A DNA stretch of 64,000 nt, taken from assembly GCA_030447385.1 (NCBI GenBank), contig JAUJOY010000008.1, positions 1 to 64,000 of the forward strand, in the 5' to 3' direction. This DNA is from Mycobacteriales bacterium. GTDB taxonomy: Bacteria > Actinomycetota > Actinomycetes > Mycobacteriales > SCTD01. The translations under genes and the position numbers were made by a program. Positions 25,995-34,349 of the stretch are shown here, piece by piece. A model generated the notes under the pieces. That model did no database searches, was not told where the DNA came from, and saw only the letters and a program-made list of their open reading frames with translations. Position 1 is the first letter of the stretch. Every line of letters begins with the position of its first letter.

Positions 25995-26578
25995 CCGCCC
26001 TCCGTGGCCGCAGCACCGCCGCAGCCCTGGCCCTGCTGGGGGTCGCGACGCTGGCCGGCTGCGGCGCGGGACGTGACGCGCAGACCTACCAGGAGCGGCG
26101 CCAGCCCGACTCGACGACGACGAGCGTCGGGGATCTGGTCCTGAGCAACGTCGCCGTGAAGCCACCGGAGGACGGCGACCTGTACGAGGTGGGCGAGGAC
26201 GCCGAGGCCGTCGTCTACATCACGAACAAGGGACGGGAGGACGACCGGCTCCTCACGGTCACCACCCCCGCCGCGCAGGACGTCGTGATCCTCGACGAGA
26301 ACGAGGAGCCCGGGCGCCCCGCGGAGCCTGGTCTCGTGCAGGAGAGCGGGCAGGTCACGCTGCTGCTCGAGAGCCTGAAGCAGCCGCTGCGGACCGGGGA
26401 GTACATCGCGATGTCCTTCCGCTTCCAGCAAGCCGGAACGGTGGAGGCGCTGGTGCCGATAGCACTGACCGGCAAGGCCGACCGGCCGGTCTACACCAAG
26501 GAGGAGGGCAGCGAGGAGGGCGAGCCCGCGCTGCAGGGGCCGACCGGCGGTCACGGCGAGAAGCCGCACTCCGAGTAG
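25991..26578 (+). CDS. Secreted PCu(A)C-like copper chaperone lipoprotein
   Basis: A 195-residue exported protein with lipobox LAGC at residues 21-24. The core resembles the DUF461/PCuAC domain: VGDLVLSNVAVKPPEDGDLY, AEAVVYITNKGREDDRLLTV, then an EYIAMSFRFQQAGTVEALVP strand. The usual Met/His copper ligands are mostly missing, except in the acidic His-containing tail (GGHGEKPHS). Function as a copper carrier to cytochrome oxidase is therefore plausible from position after the SCO gene rather than shown. It starts with GTG in a 4-base overlap with SCO. Confidence 0.75.
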   Translation: MTALRGRSTAAALALLGVATLAGCGAGRDAQTYQERRQPDSTTTSVGDLVLSNVAVKPPEDGDLYEVGEDAEAVVYITNKGREDDRLLTVTTPAAQDVVILDENEEPGRPAEPGLVQESGQVTLLLESLKQPLRTGEYIAMSFRFQQAGTVEALVPIALTGKADRPVYTKEEGSEEGEPALQGPTGGHGEKPHSE

Positions 26579-26649
26579 CACGCCCTCTCGGGCCGGCGGA
26601 CCGGCGGTTCTCCAGGGCGTTGTCGGCGGCCGCGGCTAGCGTCCGCGAC

Positions 26650-28101
26650 ATGGCCGCCCACCCTGCCCGCAACCGACCCCGGCCCGCCGTCAAGGACCGC
26701 GTCACGCACTCGTGCGCGGAGTGCGGTGCGGCAGTGGGCAAGTGGCTCGGGCAGTGCCCGCAGTGCCAGGCTTGGGGCTCGCTCGTGGAGCAGGGCGCCA
26801 CCCGCGTGAGGCTGTCGGCGGGGCCGGTGAGTGCGCCGGCCCGGCCCATCAGCGAGATCGACGTGGAGGCTGCGCGGGCCCGGCCGACCGGTGTGCCCGA
26901 GCTGGACCGCGTCCTCGGCGGCGGCCTGGTGCCCGGTGCCGTGGTCCTGCTGGCCGGCGAGCCGGGCGTCGGCAAGTCGACCCTGCTGCTCGAGTGCGCG
27001 AGCCGGTCCGCCCGCGACGGCTCCGCCGTCCTCTACGTCACCGGCGAGGAGTCGGCCGCGCAGGTGCGCCTGCGAGCCGGCCGCACCCGCGCCCTCACCC
27101 CGACGCTGTGGCTCGCCGCCGAGACCGACCTGGCCGCGGTGATCGCCCACGTGGACGCCGTGGCCCCGACGCTGCTCGTCGTTGACAGCATCCAGACGGT
27201 GGCCAGCACCCAGGTCGAGGGCGCTGCCGGCGGGGTCACCCAGATCCGAGCGGTCGCGGCGGCCCTCATCGGCCTGGCCAAGGAGCGCGGGATCGCCACG
27301 GTGCTGGTCGGCCACGTCACCAAGGACGGCGCGATCGCCGGCCCGCGCCTGCTCGAGCACCTCGTCGACGTCGTCCTGCACTTCGAGGGCGACCGGCACT
27401 CCCCGCTGCGCATGGTGCGGGCGGTGAAGAACCGGTTCGGCCCGGCCGACGAGGTCGGCTGCTTCACGCTCGGCGACAGCGGGATCACCGCCCTCGCCGA
27501 CCCGTCCGGGCTGTTCCTGTCCGCCCGCGGCGCCGCGGTCCCCGGGACCTGCGTCACCGTCACTGTCGAGGGGCGCCGTCCGATGCTCGCAGAGGTGCAG
27601 GCGCTCGTGGCGTCGACGCCCGCAGCCCACCCGCGCCGCGCGGTCTCCGGGCTCGACAGCGCCCGGGTCGCGATGGTCCTCGCCATCGTCGAGCGCCGGG
27701 GTTCGGTGCGGGTCACCGGCAACGACGTCTACACGGCCACCGTCGGCGGCATGCGCCTCACCGAGCCGGCTGCCGATCTGGCCGTGGCCCTGGCCGTGGC
27801 CAGCGCGGTCACCGACCGCGCCCTGCCGGTCGACGTCGTCGCCATCGGGGAGCTGGGGCTGTCGGGTGAGCTGCGTCCCGTCGGCGGCGTGCACCGGCGC
27901 CTCGCGGAGGCTGCCCGGATGGGCTTCTCCCGCGCCATCGTCCCGCGCGGCAGCGGCGAGGCGCCGAAGGGGATCCGCTCCCTCGAGGTGGGCGACCTCG
28001 GGCAGGCGCTGCAGGCGCTGGACAACCTCGCGGTCCTGCGGCTGCCCACGACGCCCCGGCCGTTCCGCCTGGTGGAGGGGGCCGCCGTGACCGAGCCGTG
28101 A
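26650..28101 (+). CDS. radA: DNA repair protein RadA (Sms)
   Basis: A 483-residue RecA-like ATPase that promotes branch migration in recombinational repair. An N-terminal C4 zinc finger (CAECGAAVGKWLGQCPQCQ) is followed by Walker A GEPGVGKSTLLLECA near residue 100. The RadA signature KNRFG is present in VRAVKNRFGPADEVG, and a Lon-like domain with VAIGELGLSGELRPVGGVHR follows. Length is typical. ATG 26650 is chosen over 26620 because the family starts close to the zinc finger. disA follows 72 bases downstream; radA and disA are functionally linked in Bacillus, where RadA modulates DisA. Confidence 0.96.
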   Translation: MAAHPARNRPRPAVKDRVTHSCAECGAAVGKWLGQCPQCQAWGSLVEQGATRVRLSAGPVSAPARPISEIDVEAARARPTGVPELDRVLGGGLVPGAVVLLAGEPGVGKSTLLLECASRSARDGSAVLYVTGEESAAQVRLRAGRTRALTPTLWLAAETDLAAVIAHVDAVAPTLLVVDSIQTVASTQVEGAAGGVTQIRAVAAALIGLAKERGIATVLVGHVTKDGAIAGPRLLEHLVDVVLHFEGDRHSPLRMVRAVKNRFGPADEVGCFTLGDSGITALADPSGLFLSARGAAVPGTCVTVTVEGRRPMLAEVQALVASTPAAHPRRAVSGLDSARVAMVLAIVERRGSVRVTGNDVYTATVGGMRLTEPAADLAVALAVASAVTDRALPVDVVAIGELGLSGELRPVGGVHRRLAEAARMGFSRAIVPRGSGEAPKGIRSLEVGDLGQALQALDNLAVLRLPTTPRPFRLVEGAAVTEP

Positions 28102-28173
28102 CGTCGTTCGGACGCGACCGGCTCCGCGCGCTCCTTACACTCCGGACAAGGGCAGCCGAGGGGGAGGACGCAG

Positions 28174-29253
28174 TTGGCGAGCATGAGCGACCTGCTCCGC
28201 TCCACGCTGGCGGCTGTCGCCCCGGGCACGGCTCTGCGCGACGGGCTCGAGCGCATCCTGCGGGGCAACACCGGCGCGCTGATCGTGATCGGGCACGACA
28301 AGGGCGTCCAGGCCCTGTGCACAGGGGGGTTCGCGCTGGACGTGGCCTTCGCCGCGACCCGGCTGCGCGAGCTGTCGAAGATGGACGGCGCCGTCGTCCT
28401 GACCGACGACCTGGAGCGCATCGTCGCGGCCAGCGTCCAGCTCGTGCCCGACCCGACGATCCCCACCGAGGAGACCGGCACCCGTCACCGCACCGCGGAG
28501 CGGGTCGCCAAGCAGACCGGCAACCCGGTCATCACGGTCAGCCAGTCGATGCGGATCATCGCGCTCTACGTCGACGGCCGCCGCTACGTCCTCGACGACA
28601 GCGCGTCGATCCTGAGCCGGGCCAACCAGGCGCTGGCCACCCTCGAGCGCTACAAGCTGCGGCTCGACGAGGTGGCGGGCACGCTGTCCGCCCTCGAGAT
28701 CGAGGATTTGGTCACGGTTCGCGACGCGATGGCGGTGAGCCAGCGGCTGGAGATGGTCCGGCGCATCGCCACCGAGATCGAGGGCTACGTCGTCGAGCTC
28801 GGCACCGACGGCCGGCTGCTCGCCCTGCAGCTCGACGAGCTGATGGCCGGGGTCGACGGCGAGCGCGAGCTCGTGGTCCGGGACTACCTGATCAGCGGGA
28901 GCGGACGGCGCTCGCGCAAGCTGGAGGACGCCCTGGGCGGGCTGGACAGCCTGTCCGCCGGCGAGCTGCTCGACCTGTCCGCGGTGGCGCGCGCCGTCGG
29001 CTTCCGGCCCGACGCCGAGGCGCTCGAGATGGCGGTCAGCCCCCGCGGCTACCGGTTGCTGGCCAAGGTCCCGCGCCTGCCCAACCTGGTCGTCGACCGG
29101 CTGGTCGAGCACTTCGGCGGGCTGCAGAAGCTGCTGGCCGCCGGGATAGACGACCTGCAGGTGGTCGAGGGAGTCGGCGAGACCCGCGCCCGCAGCGTGC
29201 GTGAGGGCCTGTCGCGCCTGGCCGAGAGCTCGATCCTGGAGCGCTACGTCTGA
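28174..29253 (+). CDS. disA: DNA integrity scanning diadenylate cyclase DisA
   Basis: A 359-residue octameric enzyme making c-di-AMP from two ATP, inhibited by branched DNA. The DAC domain shows [20 protein letters not shown], the DGA motif in [11 protein letters not shown] and the catalytic RHR in [16 protein letters not shown] helical spine and a C-terminal HhH DNA-binding domain follow ([22 protein letters not shown]). TTG 28174 is the best start: GGGGGAGG lies 6 bases upstream, whereas the in-frame ATG 28183 would be 15 bases away. Its position after radA is the standard order. Confidence 0.97.
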   Translation: MASMSDLLRSTLAAVAPGTALRDGLERILRGNTGALIVIGHDKGVQALCTGGFALDVAFAATRLRELSKMDGAVVLTDDLERIVAASVQLVPDPTIPTEETGTRHRTAERVAKQTGNPVITVSQSMRIIALYVDGRRYVLDDSASILSRANQALATLERYKLRLDEVAGTLSALEIEDLVTVRDAMAVSQRLEMVRRIATEIEGYVVELGTDGRLLALQLDELMAGVDGERELVVRDYLISGSGRRSRKLEDALGGLDSLSAGELLDLSAVARAVGFRPDAEALEMAVSPRGYRLLAKVPRLPNLVVDRLVEHFGGLQKLLAAGIDDLQVVEGVGETRARSVREGLSRLAESSILERYV

Positions 29254-29312
29254 GGGCCGACCGACCGGCCGGGCCCGCCACCCTTCTTCCCCGCGCGCGG
29301 CGGACGTCGCGG

Positions 29313-30239
29313 ATGATCGTCCTCGCCGCCCTGGCCGGCAGCGTGCTAGGCAGCCGGCGGCGGCCCGGCGGCAAGGCGCAGCAGGCCGTCGTCCTCGGTG
29401 CACTCGCCCTCGGCATGCCGCACGGCGCCGCCGACACCGAGCTGCTTCGGGCCGCCGCGGCCGGCTCCCGGGGCAGGCACGTCGTGCTGGTCGGCGCCTA
29501 CGCGGTGCTGGCCACCGCCTCGACGGTCGTCGTCCGGCGCGGCGGCGGCCGGGTCGAGCGCGGCGTGCTCCTGGCCAGCGCCGTGCACTTCGGAGAGGGG
29601 GAGCTGGCCTGCTGGGGCCGGGCGCCGACGGGACACCCGCGGGCGCTGGCGTGCCTGCGGCTGCTCGCGGCCGCCGTCACGACGGTGGGGCTGCCGGCCG
29701 CGGTCGGCACAGCCAACGCGCGACCACCGGAGGTCGGCGTCAGCGGGGCGCTGGCGCACGCGGGGCCGCGCGCAGCCGGCGAGCGCACCGGGATGTCGCT
29801 GCTGAGCGAGCCGGCCACCCGGCGCACGGTCGCTCCGCTGGCGGCGGTCGCCGCCGGGGCGACCGCGGCCCTCGCGGTGTCCGGCGATCGCGAGGCCGCT
29901 GGTGACTCGGCCCTGCTCACCGCCCTCGCGCTGCTGGCGCCGCCCTCCGCGGCGTTCGCCGCCTACTTCGGCGGCTGGCATGCGCTGCGCCACACCGCCC
30001 GGGTCGTGGACGCGCTGGTCGCGGACGGCCAGCTGCCGCAGCAGCGGTCCCTGCCGGGCGCGGTCGGCGAGCTCGGGCGGCGCAGTGCGTGGGCCGCCGG
30101 CGTGGGACTGGTCGCCGCCGGCGCGCTGGCCGCCGCCGACCCCGACTCCGCCAGCGACAACGCCTTCGCGGCCGTGCTCGGGCTGACCGTGCCGCACATG
30201 ACCACCGTGGCTCTGGGGCTCTCGCGCCGGGGCCGGTGA
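29313..30239 (+). CDS. Brp/Blh family membrane protein (beta-carotene dioxygenase-like)
   Basis: A 308-residue polytopic protein carrying all the histidine motifs of the Brp/Blh family, which cleaves beta-carotene to retinal. They are GMPHGAADTEL near residue 36, VHFGEGELACWG near 92, GGWHALRHTARV (WHxxRH) near 222 and TVPHMTTVALGL near the end. These four sites would bind the catalytic iron. Sequence between motifs is Ala-rich and divergent, so the substrate may not be beta-carotene. No rhodopsin or carotenoid gene is in the window. It begins 59 bases after disA and converges with cheW. ATG 29313 has only a weak ribosome site. Confidence 0.75.
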   Translation: MIVLAALAGSVLGSRRRPGGKAQQAVVLGALALGMPHGAADTELLRAAAAGSRGRHVVLVGAYAVLATASTVVVRRGGGRVERGVLLASAVHFGEGELACWGRAPTGHPRALACLRLLAAAVTTVGLPAAVGTANARPPEVGVSGALAHAGPRAAGERTGMSLLSEPATRRTVAPLAAVAAGATAALAVSGDREAAGDSALLTALALLAPPSAAFAAYFGGWHALRHTARVVDALVADGQLPQQRSLPGAVGELGRRSAWAAGVGLVAAGALAAADPDSASDNAFAAVLGLTVPHMTTVALGLSRRGR

Positions 30240-30240
30240 C

Positions 30241-30690
30241 CTACGCCAGCAGAGCCTGGGCCGGAACGACGAGGGCGACCATCTGCGGGAGGTCGACGAG
30301 GAACACGACGCCGTCCGGCCCGCGCAGGACCGCCAGGACGTACGCCGGCAGCAGCCCGTTGCCGTCCGCGGACCCGGTGGGCGGGAGGTCCAGCGGGTCC
30401 ACGACAGCGCGCACGTGGTCCACCGCGACCCCCACCGGGCCGCCCTCCACAGCCCCCCCGACGTAGCGTCCGCCCTCCAGCACCAGCACGTCACCCGGGC
30501 TGCCCGGGGCGCAGCCGGCGCGCAGATCCAGCACGGGCAGGGCAGCGCCGCGCAGGTCGAGCACCCCGGCCAGCGGCGGCGCCATGCCGGGCAGGTCCGC
30601 CAGCTCGTGCAGGCGCACCACCTCGCGCACGTCGGCGAGCGGGGTGGCGTACTCCCGGCTCCCCAGCCGGAACGTGACGAGGCCGTTCAC
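30241..30690 (-). CDS. cheW: CheW-like chemotaxis coupling protein
   Basis: A 149-residue CheW domain protein that couples chemoreceptors to CheA. The pattern is NGLVTFRLGSREYATPLADV, REVVRLHELADLPGMAPPLAG, VLDLRGAALPVLDLR and VDHVRAVVDPLDL near the end, in canonical order. GTG 30690 overlaps the cheR stop by four bases. It is the last gene of the Hpt-CheB-CheR-CheW operon. No CheA or receptor gene is present in the window, so partners must be encoded elsewhere. Confidence 0.9.
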   Translation of the reverse strand: MNGLVTFRLGSREYATPLADVREVVRLHELADLPGMAPPLAGVLDLRGAALPVLDLRAGCAPGSPGDVLVLEGGRYVGGAVEGGPVGVAVDHVRAVVDPLDLPPTGSADGNGLLPAYVLAVLRGPDGVVFLVDLPQMVALVVPAQALLA

Positions 30691-32117
30691 CGCGGACCCG
30701 CGCGGAAGGCGCTGCGTCCCCGCGAGGCGGCCTGCCCGAGCAGGGCGGCCTCCAGCTGGGAGCACAGCGCAGCCAGCTCGCGGATGCTGCGCCCGCCCAG
30801 CTCGGCGGCGTCGGCCTCCGCGGGATCGCTGCCCAGCGTGGCGGCCGCGGCCCGGTACTCGCGGGCCGCCGCGGGCAGGTCTCCGCTACGGGCGAGCACA
30901 CCGGCCAGCAGGAAGTGGGCGAGCCCGGCGCTCGGATCGAGGTAGGTGGCCCGCCGCAGTGCCGGCAGCGCCTCGTCGTCCTGCCCGAGATCCATCAGCA
31001 CCCGCCCGAGCAGGTAGTGCAGCTGCGCGCGGAACGGCTCCGCGGCCGCGGCCGTCCTGGCCTGTCGGGCGGCCTCCTCGTACTGCCCGCCAGCCAGCGC
31101 CGCCCGGATCGCGACCCCAGGGTCGGGCGGCGGTACACGCGCGCCGGGCACGCCCTGACGAGGCACGAGCGCCTGCAGCCGGGGCGACGCAGCGGCGCCG
31201 CCCAGCCCGCTCACGGCGTTCCCGCGGATCGGCCGCGCAGAGCCGCGCGCGGTGACGGCCGGGCGTACGGGGGGCGCAGCCCCGGCTCGCTGGTAGACGT
31301 AGGCGGAGCTGTCCCCTTCGCCCATTGCCACGAGTCGGAAGTCCTCGTTGACCTGCCAGAGCGTCTCGGCGTGGCCGACGAGCAGGTAGCCGCCGTCGCG
31401 CAGCGACGCGTGGATGCGGGAGACCAGGGCCCGCGTCGTCTCGCGGCTGAAGTAGATCGTCACGTTGCGGCACAGCACGAGGTCCAGGCCGCCGGCCGGA
31501 GGGACGTCGAGGACCAGGTTGTGCCGGGAGAACGACACCAGCTCGGCCACCTCCTCCCGCACGACGTAGCGGCCGGCCGGGGTGCGGCGAAAGAAGCGGC
31601 GCAGCTGCGCAGGGGACACGAGCTGGACCGCCCGCTCGCCGTACGTCCGGGTGCGCGCCGCCGCGAGAGCCCCCTCGGACAGGTCCGTGGCGAGCACGCG
31701 TACGTCCCACCCCTTTGTCGAGGGGAGCAGCTCACGCAGCAGCAGCGCCAGCGTGTAGGCCTCCTCCCCGGTGGAGCAGCCCGCGCTCCAGATCCTCAGC
31801 CGCCGCCCCCCCGCCTGCGCCGCCGAGATCAGCTCCGGCAGGACCTGGGAGCGCAGAGCCTGCATCTGCGGCGGGTTCCGCAGGAAGTGCGTCTCCTGGA
31901 TCGTGACCTCGTCAAGCAGCGACTGCCGCTCCGGCGAGCGCGGGTCGGACACGAGGTCGAGGTAGGCGGAGACGTCGGCGATGCCGGTCGACCGCAGCCG
32001 CTCGCTCAGGCCGTAGGCGAGGGACTCGCGGCGCGAGTCGTCGAACGTCAGGCCGGCCGCGTCGGCCAGCAGACGCCGCAGCCGCCCGAGGTCCCGGTCG
32101 CTCAGCACCACCGTCAT
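30687..32117 (-). CDS. cheR: CheR methyltransferase with C-terminal TPR-like region
   Basis: A 476-residue protein-glutamate O-methyltransferase for chemoreceptors. Residues 1-75 form the CheR N-domain (LSDRDLGRLRRLLADAAGLT). The catalytic part has VTIQETHFLRNPPQMQALRS, the SAM motif IWSAGCSTGEEAYTLALLL and DLVLCRNVTIYFSRETTR. After about residue 280 a linker leads to TPR-type repeats (AALAGGQYEEAARQARTAAA, LLGRVLMDLGQDDEALPALR). Such TPR-extended CheR proteins occur in alternative chemosensory systems controlling functions other than swimming. ATG 32117 overlaps the cheB stop (ATGA). Confidence 0.95.
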   Translation of the reverse strand: MTVVLSDRDLGRLRRLLADAAGLTFDDSRRESLAYGLSERLRSTGIADVSAYLDLVSDPRSPERQSLLDEVTIQETHFLRNPPQMQALRSQVLPELISAAQAGGRRLRIWSAGCSTGEEAYTLALLLRELLPSTKGWDVRVLATDLSEGALAAARTRTYGERAVQLVSPAQLRRFFRRTPAGRYVVREEVAELVSFSRHNLVLDVPPAGGLDLVLCRNVTIYFSRETTRALVSRIHASLRDGGYLLVGHAETLWQVNEDFRLVAMGEGDSSAYVYQRAGAAPPVRPAVTARGSARPIRGNAVSGLGGAAASPRLQALVPRQGVPGARVPPPDPGVAIRAALAGGQYEEAARQARTAAAAEPFRAQLHYLLGRVLMDLGQDDEALPALRRATYLDPSAGLAHFLLAGVLARSGDLPAAAREYRAAAATLGSDPAEADAAELGGRSIRELAALCSQLEAALLGQAASRGRSAFRAGPR

Positions 32118-33241
32118 GCGGGCACCCGGCCGAGCGCACGAAGAACGGCGGGCGCGAGGTCGGCCAGCGCCAGCTGGCGGTCCACGGCGGCCAGGGCGTG
32201 GGCCGCAGCCGGCATCCCGTAGACCGCGCTGGTGGCCTCGTTCTGCCCCAGGGTCAGGGCGCCCTGCTGGCGCATGGCGAGCAGCCCGGCGGCGCCGTCG
32301 CGACCCATCCCGGTCAGGATCACCCCGATCGCCCGCGAACGCAGGGCGAGAGCCACGCTCGAGAAGGTCACGTCGATCCCGGGGATGTGGAACTGCCCGG
32401 CGGGAGGCGGTACGCACAGGATCCGCAGCCGGTCGTCCTGCACCAGCAGGTTGCTCCGGCTCGGCGCCAGCGTGACCGTCCCAGGAGTCAGGCGCCGGCC
32501 GCTCTCGCCGACGCACACCGGCAGCGGCACGAGCCCGTCGAGCCAGGAGGCGAGGCCGCCCATGAAGCCGTCAGCCATGTGCTGGACCACGAGGACGGCC
32601 TGCTCCAGGTCGGCCGGCAGCTGCCCGAGCAGGGTCAGCAGCGCCTGGGGCCCACCGGTGGAGGCGCCGACCGCGATCAGCCGGACCGGGCTGCCCCCGG
32701 TGTCGCGCGGCTCGGGGCCGGACGGGCGAAGCGACAGGCGGCTTCCGGTCGCGGCAGCGGGAGCCGGCGCCGTCATGCCCTGGGAGCGGAGCCTTCCTCG
32801 GGGGTGGGTGATGACGCGCACCCGGGCGGCGACACGCAGCTTGCGGCGCAGCGCCTCGGCGTACTCCTCCAGCGACCCAGTGTCCGCCGGGCCCGGCTTG
32901 GCCAGCACGTCGACCGCACCGGCGGCCAGCGCCTCCAGGGCGTTGACCTGGTTGCCGCGGTCGACGAAGGCGCTGTAGACGAGGATCGGCGTCGGGCTGG
33001 AGGACATGATCCGCTCGATCGCCTCGAGACCGCTCATCACCGGGAGGTCGAGATCCATCAGCACCGCGCCGGGGTGGAGCCGGCCGACCATGGCGACCGC
33101 CTCCCGGCCGTTGCGGGCCTCCCCGACCACGCAGAAGTCGGCGTCGGCCTCCACGGCCGCGCGCAGGAACCTGCGCTGCACCGCGGAGTCGTCCACGACC
33201 ACCACGCCCACGGGCGCCGGGTCGGCACCGGGCGCTGTCAT
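32114..33241 (-). CDS. cheB: Chemotaxis response regulator protein-glutamate methylesterase CheB
   Basis: A 375-residue two-domain protein. The receiver domain (residues 8-125) has VGVVVVDDSAVQRRFLRAAV, the phospho-acceptor Asp in LMDLDLPVMSG and Lys in DVLAKPG. The methylesterase domain carries the catalytic triad: Ser in AVGASTGGPQALL, His in LVVQHMADGFMGG and Asp in GMGRDGAAGLLAMRQQGA. It removes receptor methyl groups opposite CheR. Start at ATG 33241 overlaps the Hpt gene stop. All key residues are present, so it should be active. Confidence 0.96.
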   Translation of the reverse strand: MTAPGADPAPVGVVVVDDSAVQRRFLRAAVEADADFCVVGEARNGREAVAMVGRLHPGAVLMDLDLPVMSGLEAIERIMSSSPTPILVYSAFVDRGNQVNALEALAAGAVDVLAKPGPADTGSLEEYAEALRRKLRVAARVRVITHPRGRLRSQGMTAPAPAAATGSRLSLRPSGPEPRDTGGSPVRLIAVGASTGGPQALLTLLGQLPADLEQAVLVVQHMADGFMGGLASWLDGLVPLPVCVGESGRRLTPGTVTLAPSRSNLLVQDDRLRILCVPPPAGQFHIPGIDVTFSSVALALRSRAIGVILTGMGRDGAAGLLAMRQQGALTLGQNEATSAVYGMPAAAHALAAVDRQLALADLAPAVLRALGRVPA

Positions 33242-33609
33242 CGCCGCAACCAGGCATCGAGCAGGCCCGCCAGCCGCTCGGCCTGCGCGAGCACCTCCGG
33301 CGGCAGCGGAGCGAACGGCTGGAGCAGGCACTGCTCGAGCGCGCCTTCCAGCGCACGCGCACATCGCGCCGCCTCGGCCTCACCCACGACCACGGCGCTG
33401 CTGGCCAGGGAGTGGGCGTCGCGCTGGGCCTGGACCAGGACCGCACGGCCGGGGACGTCGCGCTGGAGCCGGCACAGCCGGGGGACCCGGCGGCGTACCT
33501 CCTGTTCGAAGGCGGCGCGCAGCGAGGCGACGACGTCGGGCGGCAGCGCGGCGCGGCGGCGCGACGCCTGGGCACCGGGCGCGCCCGCGGGACTCCGCTC
33601 GTCCGGCAC
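33238..33609 (-). CDS. Hpt (histidine phosphotransfer) domain protein
   Basis: A 123-residue four-helix protein. The likely phospho-accepting His lies in AQRDAHSLASSAVVVG (the HxLxGxA-type site), followed by an acidic helix (EAEAARCARALEGALEQ). Hpt modules relay phosphoryl groups between hybrid kinases and response regulators. It overlaps cheB by four bases and is first in the operon, so a kinase encoded elsewhere may signal to this CheB through it. GTG 33609 has AGGAG about 7 bases upstream. The typical GSA after His is changed to ASSA, which weakens the call a little. Confidence 0.75.
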   Translation of the reverse strand: MPDERSPAGAPGAQASRRRAALPPDVVASLRAAFEQEVRRRVPRLCRLQRDVPGRAVLVQAQRDAHSLASSAVVVGEAEAARCARALEGALEQCLLQPFAPLPPEVLAQAERLAGLLDAWLRR

Positions 33610-33680
33610 CGGGCACTCCTACCTGCCGGTGCAGCGCCGGCTCTGCCTTGTCTCGACGGGGCGGGCAGAACCCTTGAGCC

Positions 33681-34316
33681 TCACCCGACGATGCGGAAGG
33701 ACCCTCCCTGCACCCGCATCTCGCCCACCCGTCCGCTCACCCGGTAGGTGCCTGGCTGGGCCTCCGCCTTGGGACCCTCACAACCCGGCAGGGAGCGGCG
33801 GCCGGCCCACGTCAGCCGGGTGACGGCGGGCTTGGCCGGCTCCAGCGTGGTGATCTTCGCGCCGCGGCCGGACGCGCAGTCCTCGCTGGACCAGATGCGG
33901 TCCGACCCGGAGAAGATCAGCAGCTCGACGGCGCCCTGCCCGAGGTCGAGCGCGCACGCAGCCGGGCTGGTGTTGGTCACCGCGAGCTCGAGCACCGGGC
34001 GGCCGCCGACCGGATAGCTGTCCTTGTCCGCCCGTACCGCCACGGTCACCCCGCCGGCGGGGCAGGGCTCGGTCTGGCCGGGTGGGGAGGAGGCCGCCGG
34101 GTCGGGCGGGCCGGTCGGGGCGGCGGCGGCCGGCGGGCCGGAGGGCGAGCCCCCCGGCCCTGGCGAGGCGCCGGACAGGCGGTCCGCGTCGTCGCGGTCG
34201 CGCAGCAGGAACGCCACCAGGAGGGGCAGGAGGACCACCACGGCGGCGAGCACGGCACGCCGCCGCCAGTAGGTCTCCGCGGGCTCCGGGCCCACCGGCC
34301 TCCAGTGCAGCGCCAT
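33681..34316 (-). CDS. Membrane-anchored extracytoplasmic protein, DUF4232-like/hypothetical
   Basis: A 211-residue protein with one N-terminal transmembrane segment (AVLAAVVVLLPLLVAFLLRD, residues 21-40), a 45-residue Pro/Gly/Ser linker and a beta-sandwich-like domain. The domain reads GVTVAVRADKDSYPVGGRPV, LELAVTNTSPAACALDLGQG and ends GTYRVSGRVGEMRVQGGSF. Conserved Cys pairs (PCPAG, AACALD, SEDCAS, LPGCEG) could form disulfides. It looks like an extracellular binding or structural domain; no enzyme function is seen. It diverges from mutY. Start ATG 34316. Confidence 0.8.
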   Translation of the reverse strand: MALHWRPVGPEPAETYWRRRAVLAAVVVLLPLLVAFLLRDRDDADRLSGASPGPGGSPSGPPAAAAPTGPPDPAASSPPGQTEPCPAGGVTVAVRADKDSYPVGGRPVLELAVTNTSPAACALDLGQGAVELLIFSGSDRIWSSEDCASGRGAKITTLEPAKPAVTRLTWAGRRSLPGCEGPKAEAQPGTYRVSGRVGEMRVQGGSFRIVG

Positions 34317-34349
34317 CCCGCGCAGCGTAGCGCCGCCTACCCTGCGGAG

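Noticed and set aside
26551-27894. 447-codon minus-strand frame opposite radA
   Set aside because: Low-complexity His/Arg/Gly product; the radA strand has all RadA motifs.
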